This document shows, in pieces, positions 50,960-59,124 of a stretch of 64,000 nt of DNA; the first letter of the stretch is position 1; each line of letters starts with the position of its first letter. The notes under the pieces were generated by a model. That model did no database searches. It saw nothing but the letters and a program-made list of their open reading frames with translations, and was not told the DNA's origin. The stretch is from Halegenticoccus soli. GTDB taxonomy: Archaea > Halobacteriota > Halobacteria > Halobacteriales > Haloferacaceae. The translations under genes and the position numbers were made by a program. Location: contig NZ_PEND01000002.1 in NCBI RefSeq assembly GCF_002844195.1, forward strand, positions 186,001 through 250,000. The letters are read 5' to 3'.

Positions 50960-51061
50960 GGACGCGGGTACGGCCCGTCGGGAATAAGTCCGAGGGGTTC
51001 CGCGGCCGCGGCGGACAGAACAGCTTCGCGTGGTGGTCGTGTTGCGTTACCCGGTCAGCGG

Positions 51062-51211
51062 TCAGGCGTTGCGGGTGCGTTGGCGTGCGACTTCGGCGAT
51101 TCCCGCGTTCGCGGAACAGTTGGGACAGGCGAACACTCGCCCGTACTCGTCTGCGAACACGCGCGCGAAGCGCTCAGACACGTGCGACCCGCAGTGGTCG
51201 CAACTTGGCAT
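51062..51211 (-). CDS. 49-residue zinc-ribbon protein
   Basis: The short protein MPSCDHCGSHVSERFARVFA, DEYGRVFACPNCSANAGI and a basic tail EVARQRTRNA is a single zinc ribbon (CDHC...CPNC). It belongs to a conserved haloarchaeal small-protein family that I recognise by its FxRVFxDxxGxVxACPxC core. The frame extends upstream, but the ATG at 51211 is the family start. A TATA-like ggtatttgag lies about 55 bp upstream, so a leader of some 25 nt is possible. Function unknown. Confidence 0.78.
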   Translation of the reverse strand: MPSCDHCGSHVSERFARVFADEYGRVFACPNCSANAGIAEVARQRTRNA

Positions 51212-51382
51212 GTTCGTCCGGCATCCACCGTAGCCGGTACCCTGTCGTATGTGTCCCAGGCTCAAATACCCTTCCTCACGCGCGCACGCGCATGCGAACG
51301 ACAAAAACCGCGTTCGAGGCGTGAACCAGTCCCGTTCGAGGAACGGACTACCGTTCGATCGGCGAACTAGCCGTCCGATCGC

Positions 51383-52153
51383 CTACTCGGTCGCCGATCC
51401 CGTTTCCCTCGCGGCCGCGACCGCCCGCGCGATCAGCCCGGCCTGCGCGCCCGCGACGAAGCCCGCGCCGACGTTCACGACCGACAGCACCGTACACGAC
51501 TGCAGCATCCCGTACAGCGCGGCCTCGCCCTCGCCGGCCGCGCCGTACCCCGTCGGCACCGGGAGGCCGATGACCGGCGTGTCGACGAGCCCCGCGACCA
51601 CCGTCGGGAGCGCGCCCTCGCGCCCCGCGGCGACGACGAGCACGTCGGCCGCCCGGAGGGCGTCGAGGTGATCCAGCACGCGGCCGAGGTGCGCGACGCC
51701 GACGTCGGAGATGAGCTCGACGGTCGCGCCCATCTCGCGCGCGATGACGGCCGCCTCGCCCGCGACCGCCGCGTCCGAGGTGCCGCCGGTGACGACGCGG
51801 ACGGTCGCGTCCACCGACGGCGGTTCGAAGTCGGGGTCGCGGACGACGACTGTCCGCGCGCGGCCGTCGCGGGCCGCGGACGCCTCCGGGACCGCCCGCC
51901 GGACGGCGTCGACCGTCGCGTCGTCGGCGCGGGTGACGATCGCCCTGCCGGTCGTCTCGACCGCCGCGGCCGCGAGCGTCGCGACCTCGTCGGCCGTCTT
52001 TCCCTCCGCGAGGATCGCCTCCGGCACGCCCCGGCGCGTCTCGCGCGCCGCGTCGAATCGCCCGGCGTCGGTGGTCGCGTACCCCCGCAACTGCGCCTCC
52101 GCGGCCGCGGGAGAGAGATCCCCGCGTGCGACCGCTTCAAGGATGTCGCGCAT
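51383..52153 (-). CDS. larB: LarB, nickel-pincer cofactor synthesis carboxylase
   Basis: LarB carboxylates nicotinic acid adenine dinucleotide at C5 and hydrolyses the anhydride, the first step of the nickel-pincer nucleotide of lactate racemase. The 256-residue protein has an N-terminal helical part (RDILEAVARGDLSPAAAEAQ, GVPEAILAEGKTADEVATLA) and a PurE-like domain. That domain has RVVTGGTSDAAVAGEAAVIA, VAAGREGALPTVVAGLVDTP and LPVPTGYGAAGEGEAALYGM. LarC and LarE are not in the window. The promoter region is shared with the divergent DUF1931 gene. Confidence 0.93.
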   Translation of the reverse strand: MRDILEAVARGDLSPAAAEAQLRGYATTDAGRFDAARETRRGVPEAILAEGKTADEVATLAAAAVETTGRAIVTRADDATVDAVRRAVPEASAARDGRARTVVVRDPDFEPPSVDATVRVVTGGTSDAAVAGEAAVIAREMGATVELISDVGVAHLGRVLDHLDALRAADVLVVAAGREGALPTVVAGLVDTPVIGLPVPTGYGAAGEGEAALYGMLQSCTVLSVVNVGAGFVAGAQAGLIARAVAAARETGSATE

Positions 52154-52322
52154 GGTCGGCCTACGGGGGTCCGGTACTCGTAGGTGTCGCTCCCGGTCGC
52201 CCGTGAGGTCCCGCGGGCCCCTGCAGGGTCCTCGCAGCTATCAACGCGAGGGTATATGAATCCGTCGGCTAGATTCCGCCACATACCTGCGACACAAGGG
52301 CTGACGGTGCGATTTGGGAAAT

Positions 52323-52332
52323 CTTATTAATA
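52323..52332 (+). promoter_or_regulatory. TATA box of the DUF1931 gene
   Basis: cttattaata lies about 27 bp before the ATG at 52355 in an otherwise GC-rich context, a strong leaderless promoter. Confidence 0.6.
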
Positions 52333-52354
52333 AGGGGGCGGTATGCGGGAATGC

Positions 52355-52522
52355 ATGGCAGACCTCATTGTCAAAGCCGCCGTCAAGGAAGCGCTGCAGG
52401 ACAAGAACGTCGCTTCGGACTTCTACGACGCGCTGGACGAGCAGGTGAAGGAGCTTCTCGACGACGCCGCTCGCCGCGCCGAGGAAAACGACCGCAAGAC
52501 GGTCCAGCCCCGCGACCTGTAA
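52355..52522 (+). CDS. DUF1931 histone-fold-like small protein
   Basis: The 55-residue protein starts MADLIVKAAVKEALQDKNVA and ends RRAEENDRKTVQPRDL. The pattern helix-helix-DRKTVQPRDL is that of DUF1931, a short archaeal family with a histone-like end (RKTVxPxDL). It may bind DNA or act as a structural partner of other histone-fold proteins. The gene is complete, has a strong TATA box and is divergent from larB. It is only 55 codons long and easy to miss. Confidence 0.85.
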   Translation: MADLIVKAAVKEALQDKNVASDFYDALDEQVKELLDDAARRAEENDRKTVQPRDL

Positions 52523-52628
52523 GCAGGGTCTTCGGACCGAAGCTTCTCGATATTTTTCGCGCCCGAGCGACGGCGCCGCGCCGGCGAGTCCGGGACGACC
52601 ACTCCCCGCCGAGCCGGGAGATTCTCAC

Positions 52629-52706
52629 TCGTCGCCGAACCGATAGACCGTCGCGCGTCGCCGAATCAGCGGACCGTCACTCGCCGCCGAATCGGCGGAC
52701 CGTCAC
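52629..52706. repeat. Three tandem 26-bp repeats at rpiA 3' end
   Basis: Three units of exactly 26 bp lie at 52629-52654, 52655-52680 and 52681-52706. All share the core cgccgaa-c-g-ggaccgtc with a few differences. The last one encodes the C-terminus of rpiA (VTVRRFGGE), and the other two lie beyond its stop codon. Confidence 0.9.
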
Positions 52707-53372
52707 CCCCTCGTCGGTCCCGACGTGGACCTCGTCCGCGAGGCCGACGAACAGCCCGTGCTCGACGACGCCGGGCGTCCCGGAGAGCGTCCGCGCCAGC
52801 GCGGCCGGGTCGTCGATCCGCCCGAAGTCGCAGTCGAGCACGAGGTTGCCGTTGTCGGTCACTACCGGTCCGTCCTTCCGCTCGGCGCTCCGGAGGGTCG
52901 GCTCGCCCCCCGCGCCCTCGATCGCGCGCGCGACGGCCGTCCGGGCGGCGGGGAGCACCTCGACCGGCACGGGGCGGTCGAGCGCGTCGCTCTCCTTCGA
53001 GGGGTCCGCGACCACGACGAACCGCTTCGCGGCGGCGTCGACGATTTTCTCCCGCGCGTGCGCCGCTCCCCCGCCCTTGATGAGGTCGCCGCCGGCGATC
53101 TGATCGGCCCCGTCGAGGGCGAGGTCGACCGACTCGACCTCGTCGAGCGCGACGAGCGGCACCCCGACCTCGCGCGCGAGTTCGCGCGAGGCGAAGGAGG
53201 TCGGGACGCCCCGGACGTCGAGCCCCGCGTCGACCGCGCGGCCGAGCGCCCGGATCGCGTGGGCCGCCGTGCTCCCCGTGCCGAGTCCGACCGTCATCCC
53301 GTCGTCGGCGAGCGCCGCGGCGCTCTCGCCGGCGCGGCGTTTCGCCCCGTCGCTTCCGCCGGTGTTCTTCAT
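52677..53372 (-). CDS. rpiA: Ribose-5-phosphate isomerase A
   Basis: The enzyme interconverts ribose 5-phosphate and ribulose 5-phosphate. The 231-residue protein has GMTVGLGTGSTAAHAIRALG (phosphate loop, about 24-43), VPTSFASRELAREVGVPLV, DLALDGADQIAGGDLIKGGG and DPSKESDAL, VPVEVLP. Lengths and motifs match RpiA. The frame is open to 53399, but MKNTGGSDGAKRRAGESAA at 53372 is the family start. The last nine codons are a unit of a 26-bp tandem repeat running past the stop. Confidence 0.95.
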   Translation of the reverse strand: MKNTGGSDGAKRRAGESAAALADDGMTVGLGTGSTAAHAIRALGRAVDAGLDVRGVPTSFASRELAREVGVPLVALDEVESVDLALDGADQIAGGDLIKGGGAAHAREKIVDAAAKRFVVVADPSKESDALDRPVPVEVLPAARTAVARAIEGAGGEPTLRSAERKDGPVVTDNGNLVLDCDFGRIDDPAALARTLSGTPGVVEHGLFVGLADEVHVGTDEGVTVRRFGGE

Positions 53373-53540
53373 GTGGGGCGTGTTCCCGGCGCGGAGCAAA
53401 AGCGCTCGGGGTTTTCGGCCGTCGAGCGCGCCCGTTCGACGCCGGACTCCGGACCGGCCGAACAGCCGATCGGTTTCCGTGGCCGACGTATTGCCGGAGG
53501 GGGTTTATCCCCGCGGGCGACGGAGAGTGTGGTGAACGAC

Positions 53541-54323
53541 ATGAGGACCGGATTCGTCACGCAGACGCACACGGGCGACGTCGCCGCCTCCGAGGCCGCG
53601 GCGCAGGCCGCGGCGTTCGGGTTCGACTTCGTCGAGCTGTACATGGACGGCGCGACCGAGCGCACGCGGCTGGACCGCGCGGCGCTCTCGGAGGCGCTTT
53701 CGGACCGCGGGCTCGACCTCCTGGTCCACCTCCCGTTCGCGGATCTCGATCTGGGTTCGCCCCGGGACCGGATCCGCGAGGCGTCGATCGAAGAGCAGAA
53801 GGTGTGCATCGAGGACGCCGCCGGGATGGGCGCGGAGAAGGCCGTTCTCCACCCGAGTTCGGACGCGACGCCCCCCGAGTGGGAGCCCGAGGAGATCTAC
53901 CCCGCGATCGTCGAGTCGGTGAACGACCTCGACGCGTTCGCCCGCGACCGCGGGCTGGAGATCTGCGTCGAGAACCTGCCGGGCGTCCCGCTCACGATCG
54001 ACGAGTTCGACCTCGTGTTCGACGGGACGGACGCCTCGATGACGCTCGACACCGGCCACGCGCGGGTCGACGGGTTCGAGGCCGGGGACATCGCGGCGTT
54101 CCTGGAGGCGCACCTCAACCGCGTCTCGCACCTCCACCTCAACGACACGCGCGGTCCGCGCGACGAGCACCTCCCGTTCGGGTCGGGGACGCTCGACTTC
54201 CCGACGGCGCTCGCCCCGCTTTTCGACGCCGACTGGGACGGGACCGCCTCGCTCGAAGTGTACACGTTCGACGCCGACTACCTCGAACTCGGAAAGCGCA
54301 AGCTCGATGCACTGCTCGCCTGA
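53541..54323 (+). CDS. Sugar phosphate isomerase/epimerase, paralogue
   Basis: The 260-residue TIM-barrel protein parallels the one at 30503-31354: DLLVHLPFADLDLGSPRDRI, VLHPSSDATPPEWEPEEIY, ICVENLPGVPLTIDEFD, MTLDTGHARVDGF and HLHLNDTRGPRDEHLPFGSG, with the metal-site Glu in SLEVYTFDADYLEL. It lies between rpiA and the glycerol-phosphate cluster, 54 bp before the transferase gene, so it could supply a sugar or polyol phosphate to that cluster. The substrate is unknown. Confidence 0.85.
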   Translation: MRTGFVTQTHTGDVAASEAAAQAAAFGFDFVELYMDGATERTRLDRAALSEALSDRGLDLLVHLPFADLDLGSPRDRIREASIEEQKVCIEDAAGMGAEKAVLHPSSDATPPEWEPEEIYPAIVESVNDLDAFARDRGLEICVENLPGVPLTIDEFDLVFDGTDASMTLDTGHARVDGFEAGDIAAFLEAHLNRVSHLHLNDTRGPRDEHLPFGSGTLDFPTALAPLFDADWDGTASLEVYTFDADYLELGKRKLDALLA

Positions 54324-54377
54324 GGGCCGGCGTCGGCGTGATCCGCCCCGCCGTACGCCGCCTGCAGGGGTCGCCCC

Positions 54378-55586
54378 ATGCCCGTGAGCCCCCGCACCGT
54401 CGTCGGTCGGCTCCGCCGCTACTGCTCGCTCCTCGCCGAGGCGGTCGTCCACGCCGCCGTCGCGCTCGCCACCGGCGCGGTCGGCCGCGACGACGACCTG
54501 TGGGTCTTCGGCGCCCGCGGCGGCTCGACGTTCGGCGAGAACAGCAAGTACCAGTTCCTCCACGTCGCAGACCGCTGCCCCGGCGTGCGAGCGGTCTGGA
54601 TCGCGCGCGACCGCGACGTGATCGGCGCGCTCCGGTCCCGCGGGTACGAGGCGTACCACCCCTTTTCGCCCCGCGGCGTCCTCCTGCAACTCCGCGCCGG
54701 CGTCGTCTTCCTGACCCACAACTTCCGCGACGTGAACCGCTGGACCGTCGGCGGTGCGACGGTCGTCATGCTCTGGCACGGCATCCCGATGAAGCGGGTC
54801 TCCTGGGACGCCGAACTCGGGAAACTGCCGCCGGTCGTCCGGTCGGCCTCCCGGTACCTCTACCGGCGGTACGACTGCGTCGCCCTGACCGGCCGGGGGA
54901 CGCTCGACGTGTTCGTCTCCGGGTTCCGCCTGCCGCCGGAGCGGTTCGCGGTCACGGGCTACCCCCGGACCGACGTGCTGTTCGAACCCGTCCCGGACGC
55001 GGACGTCGGCGTGGCGACGGACGCGCTCGCGGAGATCCGCCGGCTCTCCGAGGGGCACGACGTGCTCCTCTACCTGCCGACGTTCCGCGAGGAGCCGGAC
55101 GCGCGCGCGACCGAACACCTGGATCTCGACGCGCTCGACCGCCTCCTGGACGCCCACGACGCGTACCTCGTCCTGAAGCTCCACCCGGAGGAGCGCCTGG
55201 ACCGCGACGTGTCGGACTACTCGCGGCTCCTCCGGCTCCCGTCCGAGTCCGACGTCTACCCGGTGCTCCCGCACACGGACGCGCTGATAACCGACTACTC
55301 CTCCGTGTTCTTCGAGTACTTGTTGCTCGACGAGCCGGTGATCTTCTACCCCTACGACCTCGGGGAGTACCGCGCCGGGCGCGGGTTCTACTACGAGTAC
55401 GACTCGGTCACGCCGGGGCCGACGGCGACGGACGGCGACGAACTCCTCGCGGCGGTCGATCGGACGCTCGGGGGGGAGGACCGGTTCGCGGCGGAGCGGC
55501 GGGCGGTCCGGGACCGCTTTTTCGACCACCGGGGCGGCGGGCGGGCGGCGGCGGTCTGCGACGCCGTGAGGGACCGCCTTGATTGA
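54378..55586 (+). CDS. CDP-glycerol glycerophosphotransferase-family protein (TagB/TagF-like)
   Basis: The 402-residue protein has the GT-B fold of teichoic acid polymerases: DLWVFGARGGSTFGENSKY, VVMLWHGIPMKRVSWD (catalytic His region, about 130-145), VTGYPRTDVLFE, VLLYLPTFREEPDARAT, LKLHPEE and ITDYSSVFFEYLLLDEPVIF, the most telling motif (about 300-320). A short hydrophobic N-terminal helix (LLAEAVVHAAVALATGAVG) suggests membrane association. In Gram-positive bacteria the family adds glycerol phosphate from CDP-glycerol to lipid-linked disaccharide. In haloarchaea the acceptor would be a surface glycan or lipid. It is followed by a GDPD and a nucleotidyltransferase-HAD gene. Confidence 0.88.
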   Translation: MPVSPRTVVGRLRRYCSLLAEAVVHAAVALATGAVGRDDDLWVFGARGGSTFGENSKYQFLHVADRCPGVRAVWIARDRDVIGALRSRGYEAYHPFSPRGVLLQLRAGVVFLTHNFRDVNRWTVGGATVVMLWHGIPMKRVSWDAELGKLPPVVRSASRYLYRRYDCVALTGRGTLDVFVSGFRLPPERFAVTGYPRTDVLFEPVPDADVGVATDALAEIRRLSEGHDVLLYLPTFREEPDARATEHLDLDALDRLLDAHDAYLVLKLHPEERLDRDVSDYSRLLRLPSESDVYPVLPHTDALITDYSSVFFEYLLLDEPVIFYPYDLGEYRAGRGFYYEYDSVTPGPTATDGDELLAAVDRTLGGEDRFAAERRAVRDRFFDHRGGGRAAAVCDAVRDRLD

Positions 55587-55720
55587 GGGGGACGAATCAG
55601 CCCTTTCCGCACGGGCTATATAGTCATGGGTTGGTGTACTGTGTCGGGACAAGTGGTATGTATACCCAACAGACAGTTTGATATAGCGGATCGTTCTATG
55701 GTGGAACAACGCGATCACAC

Positions 55721-56647
55721 ATGGCGTGTCCAACGGGAGCCACCGACCGACCCGATTCTCTTCTCCAGACCGACGACGTCGCGTGCATCGCCCACCGCGG
55801 ATTCGCGGGAATCGCCCCCGAGAACACGCGCACGGCCTTCGAACGCGCGGTCGGCGGGGCGTTCGGCGATCCGGCCGACGTGGTCGAACTCGACGTCATG
55901 CCGACCGCGGACGGCAAGATAGTCGTCTTTCACGACACGGACCTCGCGCGGCTCACCGACGCGCCCGCGCGGCTCCGCGAACAGTCCGTCTGGGAGACAC
56001 CATTCGAGACACTTCGGCGCTTCGAGGTTCTCGGCAGCGGCGAGTCGATCCCGCGGCTCTCCGAGATCCTGGACCTCGTCCCGCCGTCGGTCGGCCTCAA
56101 CGTCGAGTTCAAGAACCCCGGAACCGCGGCGGTCGAGTACGGGGCGCTCGACGCCGACGCGCTCGACCGCCAGCGACGCCGGTGGCACGACTTCGCCGCC
56201 GACGTGCTCGACGTGCTCGACGCGTACCCCCACGAGGCCCTCGTCTCGTCGTTCCACGAGGGCGCGCTCGCGGCCGTCCGGGAGATCGACCCGTCCGTGC
56301 CGATCGCCGCCGTCTTCTACGACTCCATCGCAGACGGGTTGCGCGTCGCGCGCCGACACGACTGCGAGGTGATCCACCCGCCCTGGAACATGATCTACGG
56401 CACGGAGCTCTTCAACGAGGAGTACTGCTCCGGCCCGTTCGAGCCCGTCGATCTCGTCGAGATCGCCCACGACGAGGGTCGCGCCGTCAACGCCTGGACG
56501 GTGAACAGCTGGTACCAGGCCGACCAGCTCCGCCAGGCGGGCGTCGACGGCATCATCACGGATTATCCGGGGCTCCTCGGATTCGACGCCGCGCCCGAAG
56601 GCGCGGCCGCCGGCGAACGGCGCGCCGATTCGATCTCCCTCCACTGA
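55721..56647 (+). CDS. Glycerophosphodiester phosphodiesterase
   Basis: The 308-residue TIM-barrel protein has CIAHRGFAGIAPENTRTAFE (about 22-41), DVVELDVMPTADGKIVVFHD (metal and catalytic residues) and RLTDAPARLREQSVWETPFE. FKNPGTAAVEYGAL, VSSFHEGALAAVREID and VNAWTVNSWYQADQLRQAGV follow, then GIITDYPGLLG. These match GDPD. It would split glycerophosphodiesters into alcohol and glycerol phosphate, so it can recycle or trim the polymer made by the neighbouring transferase. A TATA element (gatatagc) lies about 35 bp upstream in an AT-rich spacer. Confidence 0.92.
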   Translation: MACPTGATDRPDSLLQTDDVACIAHRGFAGIAPENTRTAFERAVGGAFGDPADVVELDVMPTADGKIVVFHDTDLARLTDAPARLREQSVWETPFETLRRFEVLGSGESIPRLSEILDLVPPSVGLNVEFKNPGTAAVEYGALDADALDRQRRRWHDFAADVLDVLDAYPHEALVSSFHEGALAAVREIDPSVPIAAVFYDSIADGLRVARRHDCEVIHPPWNMIYGTELFNEEYCSGPFEPVDLVEIAHDEGRAVNAWTVNSWYQADQLRQAGVDGIITDYPGLLGFDAAPEGAAAGERRADSISLH

Positions 56648-56767
56648 CCGGCTCGCTCGCCGGATCGGGACTCCGGTTTTCCGCGGTCTTGTTCCTGTCT
56701 CCTTCCGAGTCTTTCGCCTTTTCGTGAACTACCCGAGAGAATTCCATTAATTACCGGAAAATACTCG

Positions 56768-56775
56768 CATTTATT
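56768..56775 (+). promoter_or_regulatory. TATA box of the nucleotidyltransferase-HAD gene
   Basis: gcatttat lies about 30 bp before the ATG at 56802, within a notably AT-rich 150-bp spacer. Confidence 0.5.
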
Positions 56776-56801
56776 GCGCCACCAGTGGTATCTCCTGTAC
56801 A

Positions 56802-58322
56802 ATGGCTCGCTGTTCACAGGCTGTCGTCTTAGCTGCGGGTATCGGTTCTCGGCTCAAGCCGCTGACGCTCCGGAAGCCGAAGTGCTGCGTGACGGTCGAT
56901 TCGACGCCGATCCTGGCCCACCAGCTGCGCGCGTACGCCGAGGCCGGGATCTCAGAGGTGCACGTCGTCTCGGGCTACCTGAGCGACCACACCGCCCGCC
57001 TCTGCGAGCGCGTCGCGGCCGAGTACGAGGGCTTTTCGGTGTCGGTCATCGAGAACGAGGTGTACGCGAACACCGACAACCTCTACTCGTTATCTCTCGC
57101 GCGCGAGGCCGTGGACGGCGAGCCGTTCGTGCTGAGCAACGGCGACGTGGTGTTCGATCCCGGGGTGCCGGAGCGGCTCCTCGCCGCCGACGGCGACAGC
57201 GCCATCGCCTGCGACACCTCGACGTACTCCGACGAGGCGATGAAGATCACGGTCGACGAGGCGGGCCGCGTCTCCCACATCAGCAAGGGCGTCCCGCGCG
57301 AGGAGGCGCACGCCTCCTCCATCGACGTGTACCGCTTTTCAGCGTCGTTCTCGGCGGCGCTGTTCGACCAGGTGGAGCACCTCATCGATCGCGACCGGGA
57401 GTACTGCGGCTGGTCGGAGATCGCGATCGACCGGGTGCTCCGGACCGGCCGCCACGACGCTCGACCGGTCGACATCGCCGGGCTGCCGTGGGTCGAGATC
57501 GACACCGCGGAGGACCTCGTCCAGGCGGACCGGCGGTTCGCGTCGATCGGCGACCTCCGGTCGAAGAAACTCGCCTTCTTCGACCTCGACGGGACGATCT
57601 ACCTCGGGGACGAGCTCGTCGACGGCGCGGAGGCGGTCGTCTCGGCGTTCCGCGACGGCGGGACCGACGTGTACTTCCTCTCGAACAACTCCTCGCGGTG
57701 GAAGACCGACTACGCGGACAAGCTCACCTCGCTGGGCGTCCCCGCGTCACCGGAGGACGTCATCCTCTCGACCGACGGCGTCATCGAGTACCTGCGGGAG
57801 GCCGCCGACGGGGCGTACGTCGTCGGCACGGAGGCGATGCGGGACGCCATGCGCGAGCGGGGCGTCGACGTCGACGCCGACGATCCGTCGCACGTCGTGG
57901 TGGGGTTCGACACCGAACTCGACTACGAGAAGGTCCGCCGGGCGACGCTCGCGGTCCGCGACGGGGCGGAGTTCCTGCTCGCGCACCCCGATCTCGTCTG
58001 CCCGACGGCGGACGGACTCGTCCCCGACTGCGGCTCGATCGGCGCGCTCGTCGAGGCCGCGACGGGCCGGTCGCCCGCGCGCGTCTTCGGCAAGCCCAAC
58101 CCGGAGATGGTGTCTCACGTCCTCGACGAGCGGGGCGTCTCGCCGTCGGAGGCCGTCGTCGTCGGCGACCGACTCGGCACCGAGATGCGGATGGCCGAGC
58201 GCGTCGGCTGCGACTCGGTCTGCGTCCTGACCGGCGACGCGGACCGCGCGGCCGTCGAGGAGAGCTCCGTCTCCCCGTCGCTCGTGGTCCCGTCCGTCGG
58301 CGCGCTCGCGGAGCTCCTCTGA
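56802..58322 (+). CDS. Fused nucleotidyltransferase and HAD-IIA phosphatase
   Basis: The 506-residue protein joins two enzymes. Residues 1-245 are an NTP transferase: AVVLAAGIGSRLKPLTLRKP, ENEVYANTDNLYSLSLA (LicC-like), LSNGDVVFDP with the metal Asp, and VEIDTAEDLVQADRRF. Residues 255-506 are a HAD-IIA phosphatase: AFFDLDGTIYLGDELVDGAE (D261/D263), VYFLSNNSSRWKTDYADKL, FGKPNPEMVSHVL and VVVGDRLGTEMRMAERVGCD, like glycerol-phosphate phosphatases. The first domain would make a CDP- or similar nucleotide-activated small alcohol phosphate. The second would remove a phosphate from a related compound. Context (TagB-like, GDPD) suggests a CDP-polyol pathway; choline, ethanolamine or inositol phosphate remain possible. 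Confidence 0.87.
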   Translation: MARCSQAVVLAAGIGSRLKPLTLRKPKCCVTVDSTPILAHQLRAYAEAGISEVHVVSGYLSDHTARLCERVAAEYEGFSVSVIENEVYANTDNLYSLSLAREAVDGEPFVLSNGDVVFDPGVPERLLAADGDSAIACDTSTYSDEAMKITVDEAGRVSHISKGVPREEAHASSIDVYRFSASFSAALFDQVEHLIDRDREYCGWSEIAIDRVLRTGRHDARPVDIAGLPWVEIDTAEDLVQADRRFASIGDLRSKKLAFFDLDGTIYLGDELVDGAEAVVSAFRDGGTDVYFLSNNSSRWKTDYADKLTSLGVPASPEDVILSTDGVIEYLREAADGAYVVGTEAMRDAMRERGVDVDADDPSHVVVGFDTELDYEKVRRATLAVRDGAEFLLAHPDLVCPTADGLVPDCGSIGALVEAATGRSPARVFGKPNPEMVSHVLDERGVSPSEAVVVGDRLGTEMRMAERVGCDSVCVLTGDADRAAVEESSVSPSLVVPSVGALAELL

Positions 58323-58353
58323 TTGACCGCCGCCGCGCACTGTCGGCGCCCCT

Positions 58354-58384
58354 TACCAGTAGTTGGTAGTACGGTTTCTTTATT
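58354..58384 (+). terminator. Candidate terminator after the nucleotidyltransferase-HAD gene
   Basis: A 5-bp hairpin (tacca, 5-nt loop, tggta) is followed within 7 bp by the T-rich run tttctttatt. Archaeal termination relies mainly on such T-runs. It lies just after the end of the glycerol-phosphate block and before the low-GC island. Confidence 0.4.
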
Positions 58385-58458
58385 CAGTCTGACCTCTGAA
58401 TCGATAGCAGCGCTTCTTTAAGTAGGCGTGCGTATCCATCACCCAGTAAACTCCTGCG

Positions 58459-59124
58459 TTATTTCTCGCCTTTAATCCCGATCTCCTTGTCAAAGCGTGC
58501 GAAGAACTCATTCATAAAGTCCCAGCGAGACTCACCAAGACGACGCCCAGGTGCGGTATATAGCAAGTCCAGACGTTCTCTGGCCCACTCCCTAAGCAAT
58601 TCGATGTCCGGTCGTTCCGATGTGTCTCCTTCAGAAACGGATGCGTCGTCTATTGGGGCATAGCGGTCTCCTGCTCGCCCCGACCGCTCACCGACGATAC
58701 AGGCTAAACGAACGATACCACGCGCCCCCGCGGCGTCCAGTTTGTCTGCGTCGAAGAGCAACTTCGCTTCGATAGTCTCCGGTTCGGGGGAACTGGCTCG
58801 AATACTATGAGTCGTGATGCAGTATTTGACCGCATCGATGAGGTCAGACGGGACCGCTTCTCTTTCAAGCAGTTCTACTGCTTTTCGTGCGCCCCATCTA
58901 TCGTGGTCGTCAACCTCTCCGACTCGCTCACGGGGACGACCGATGTCGTGTAGCCACGTCGCCATAGAGAGTACGTCCAGGTCAACAGTCTCCTCACACT
59001 CAGTTGCTAAGCGGAGTGCCACATCGTGAACCCGCTTCGCGTGGAAAATGTCGTGCGCTGGGAGGGCGTCTTCGTAGTAGGGCACCGACAGCGTTCGAGC
59101 GAGGGAGTCTAAGTCCTGAGCCAT
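58459..59124 (-). CDS. HD-domain phosphohydrolase
   Basis: The 221-residue protein has the HD metal site: HDIFHAKRVHDVALRLA (first His), TWLHDIGRPRERVGEVDDHD (HD), ITTHSIRASSPEP and LLFDADKLDAAGARGIVRLA (final Asp). This pattern is the YfbR/YedJ-like class that acts on nucleotides or nucleoside phosphates. Codon use is clearly lower in GC than in the flanking genes, and it begins an accessory island. The ATG at 59124 starts MAQDLDSLARTLS. It may be part of a defence or stress cassette with the adjacent toxin-antitoxin genes, or simply a passenger. Confidence 0.88.
   Translation of the reverse strand: MAQDLDSLARTLSVPYYEDALPAHDIFHAKRVHDVALRLATECEETVDLDVLSMATWLHDIGRPRERVGEVDDHDRWGARKAVELLEREAVPSDLIDAVKYCITTHSIRASSPEPETIEAKLLFDADKLDAAGARGIVRLACIVGERSGRAGDRYAPIDDASVSEGDTSERPDIELLREWARERLDLLYTAPGRRLGESRWDFMNEFFARFDKEIGIKGEK

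Noticed and set aside
52629-52706. 26-bp repeats as a possible CRISPR array
   Set aside because: The units are directly adjacent without spacers, and one copy is coding.
53505-55733. Long minus-strand open frame of about 742 codons
   Set aside because: Antisense of the isomerase and glycerophosphotransferase genes, with no recognisable domain.
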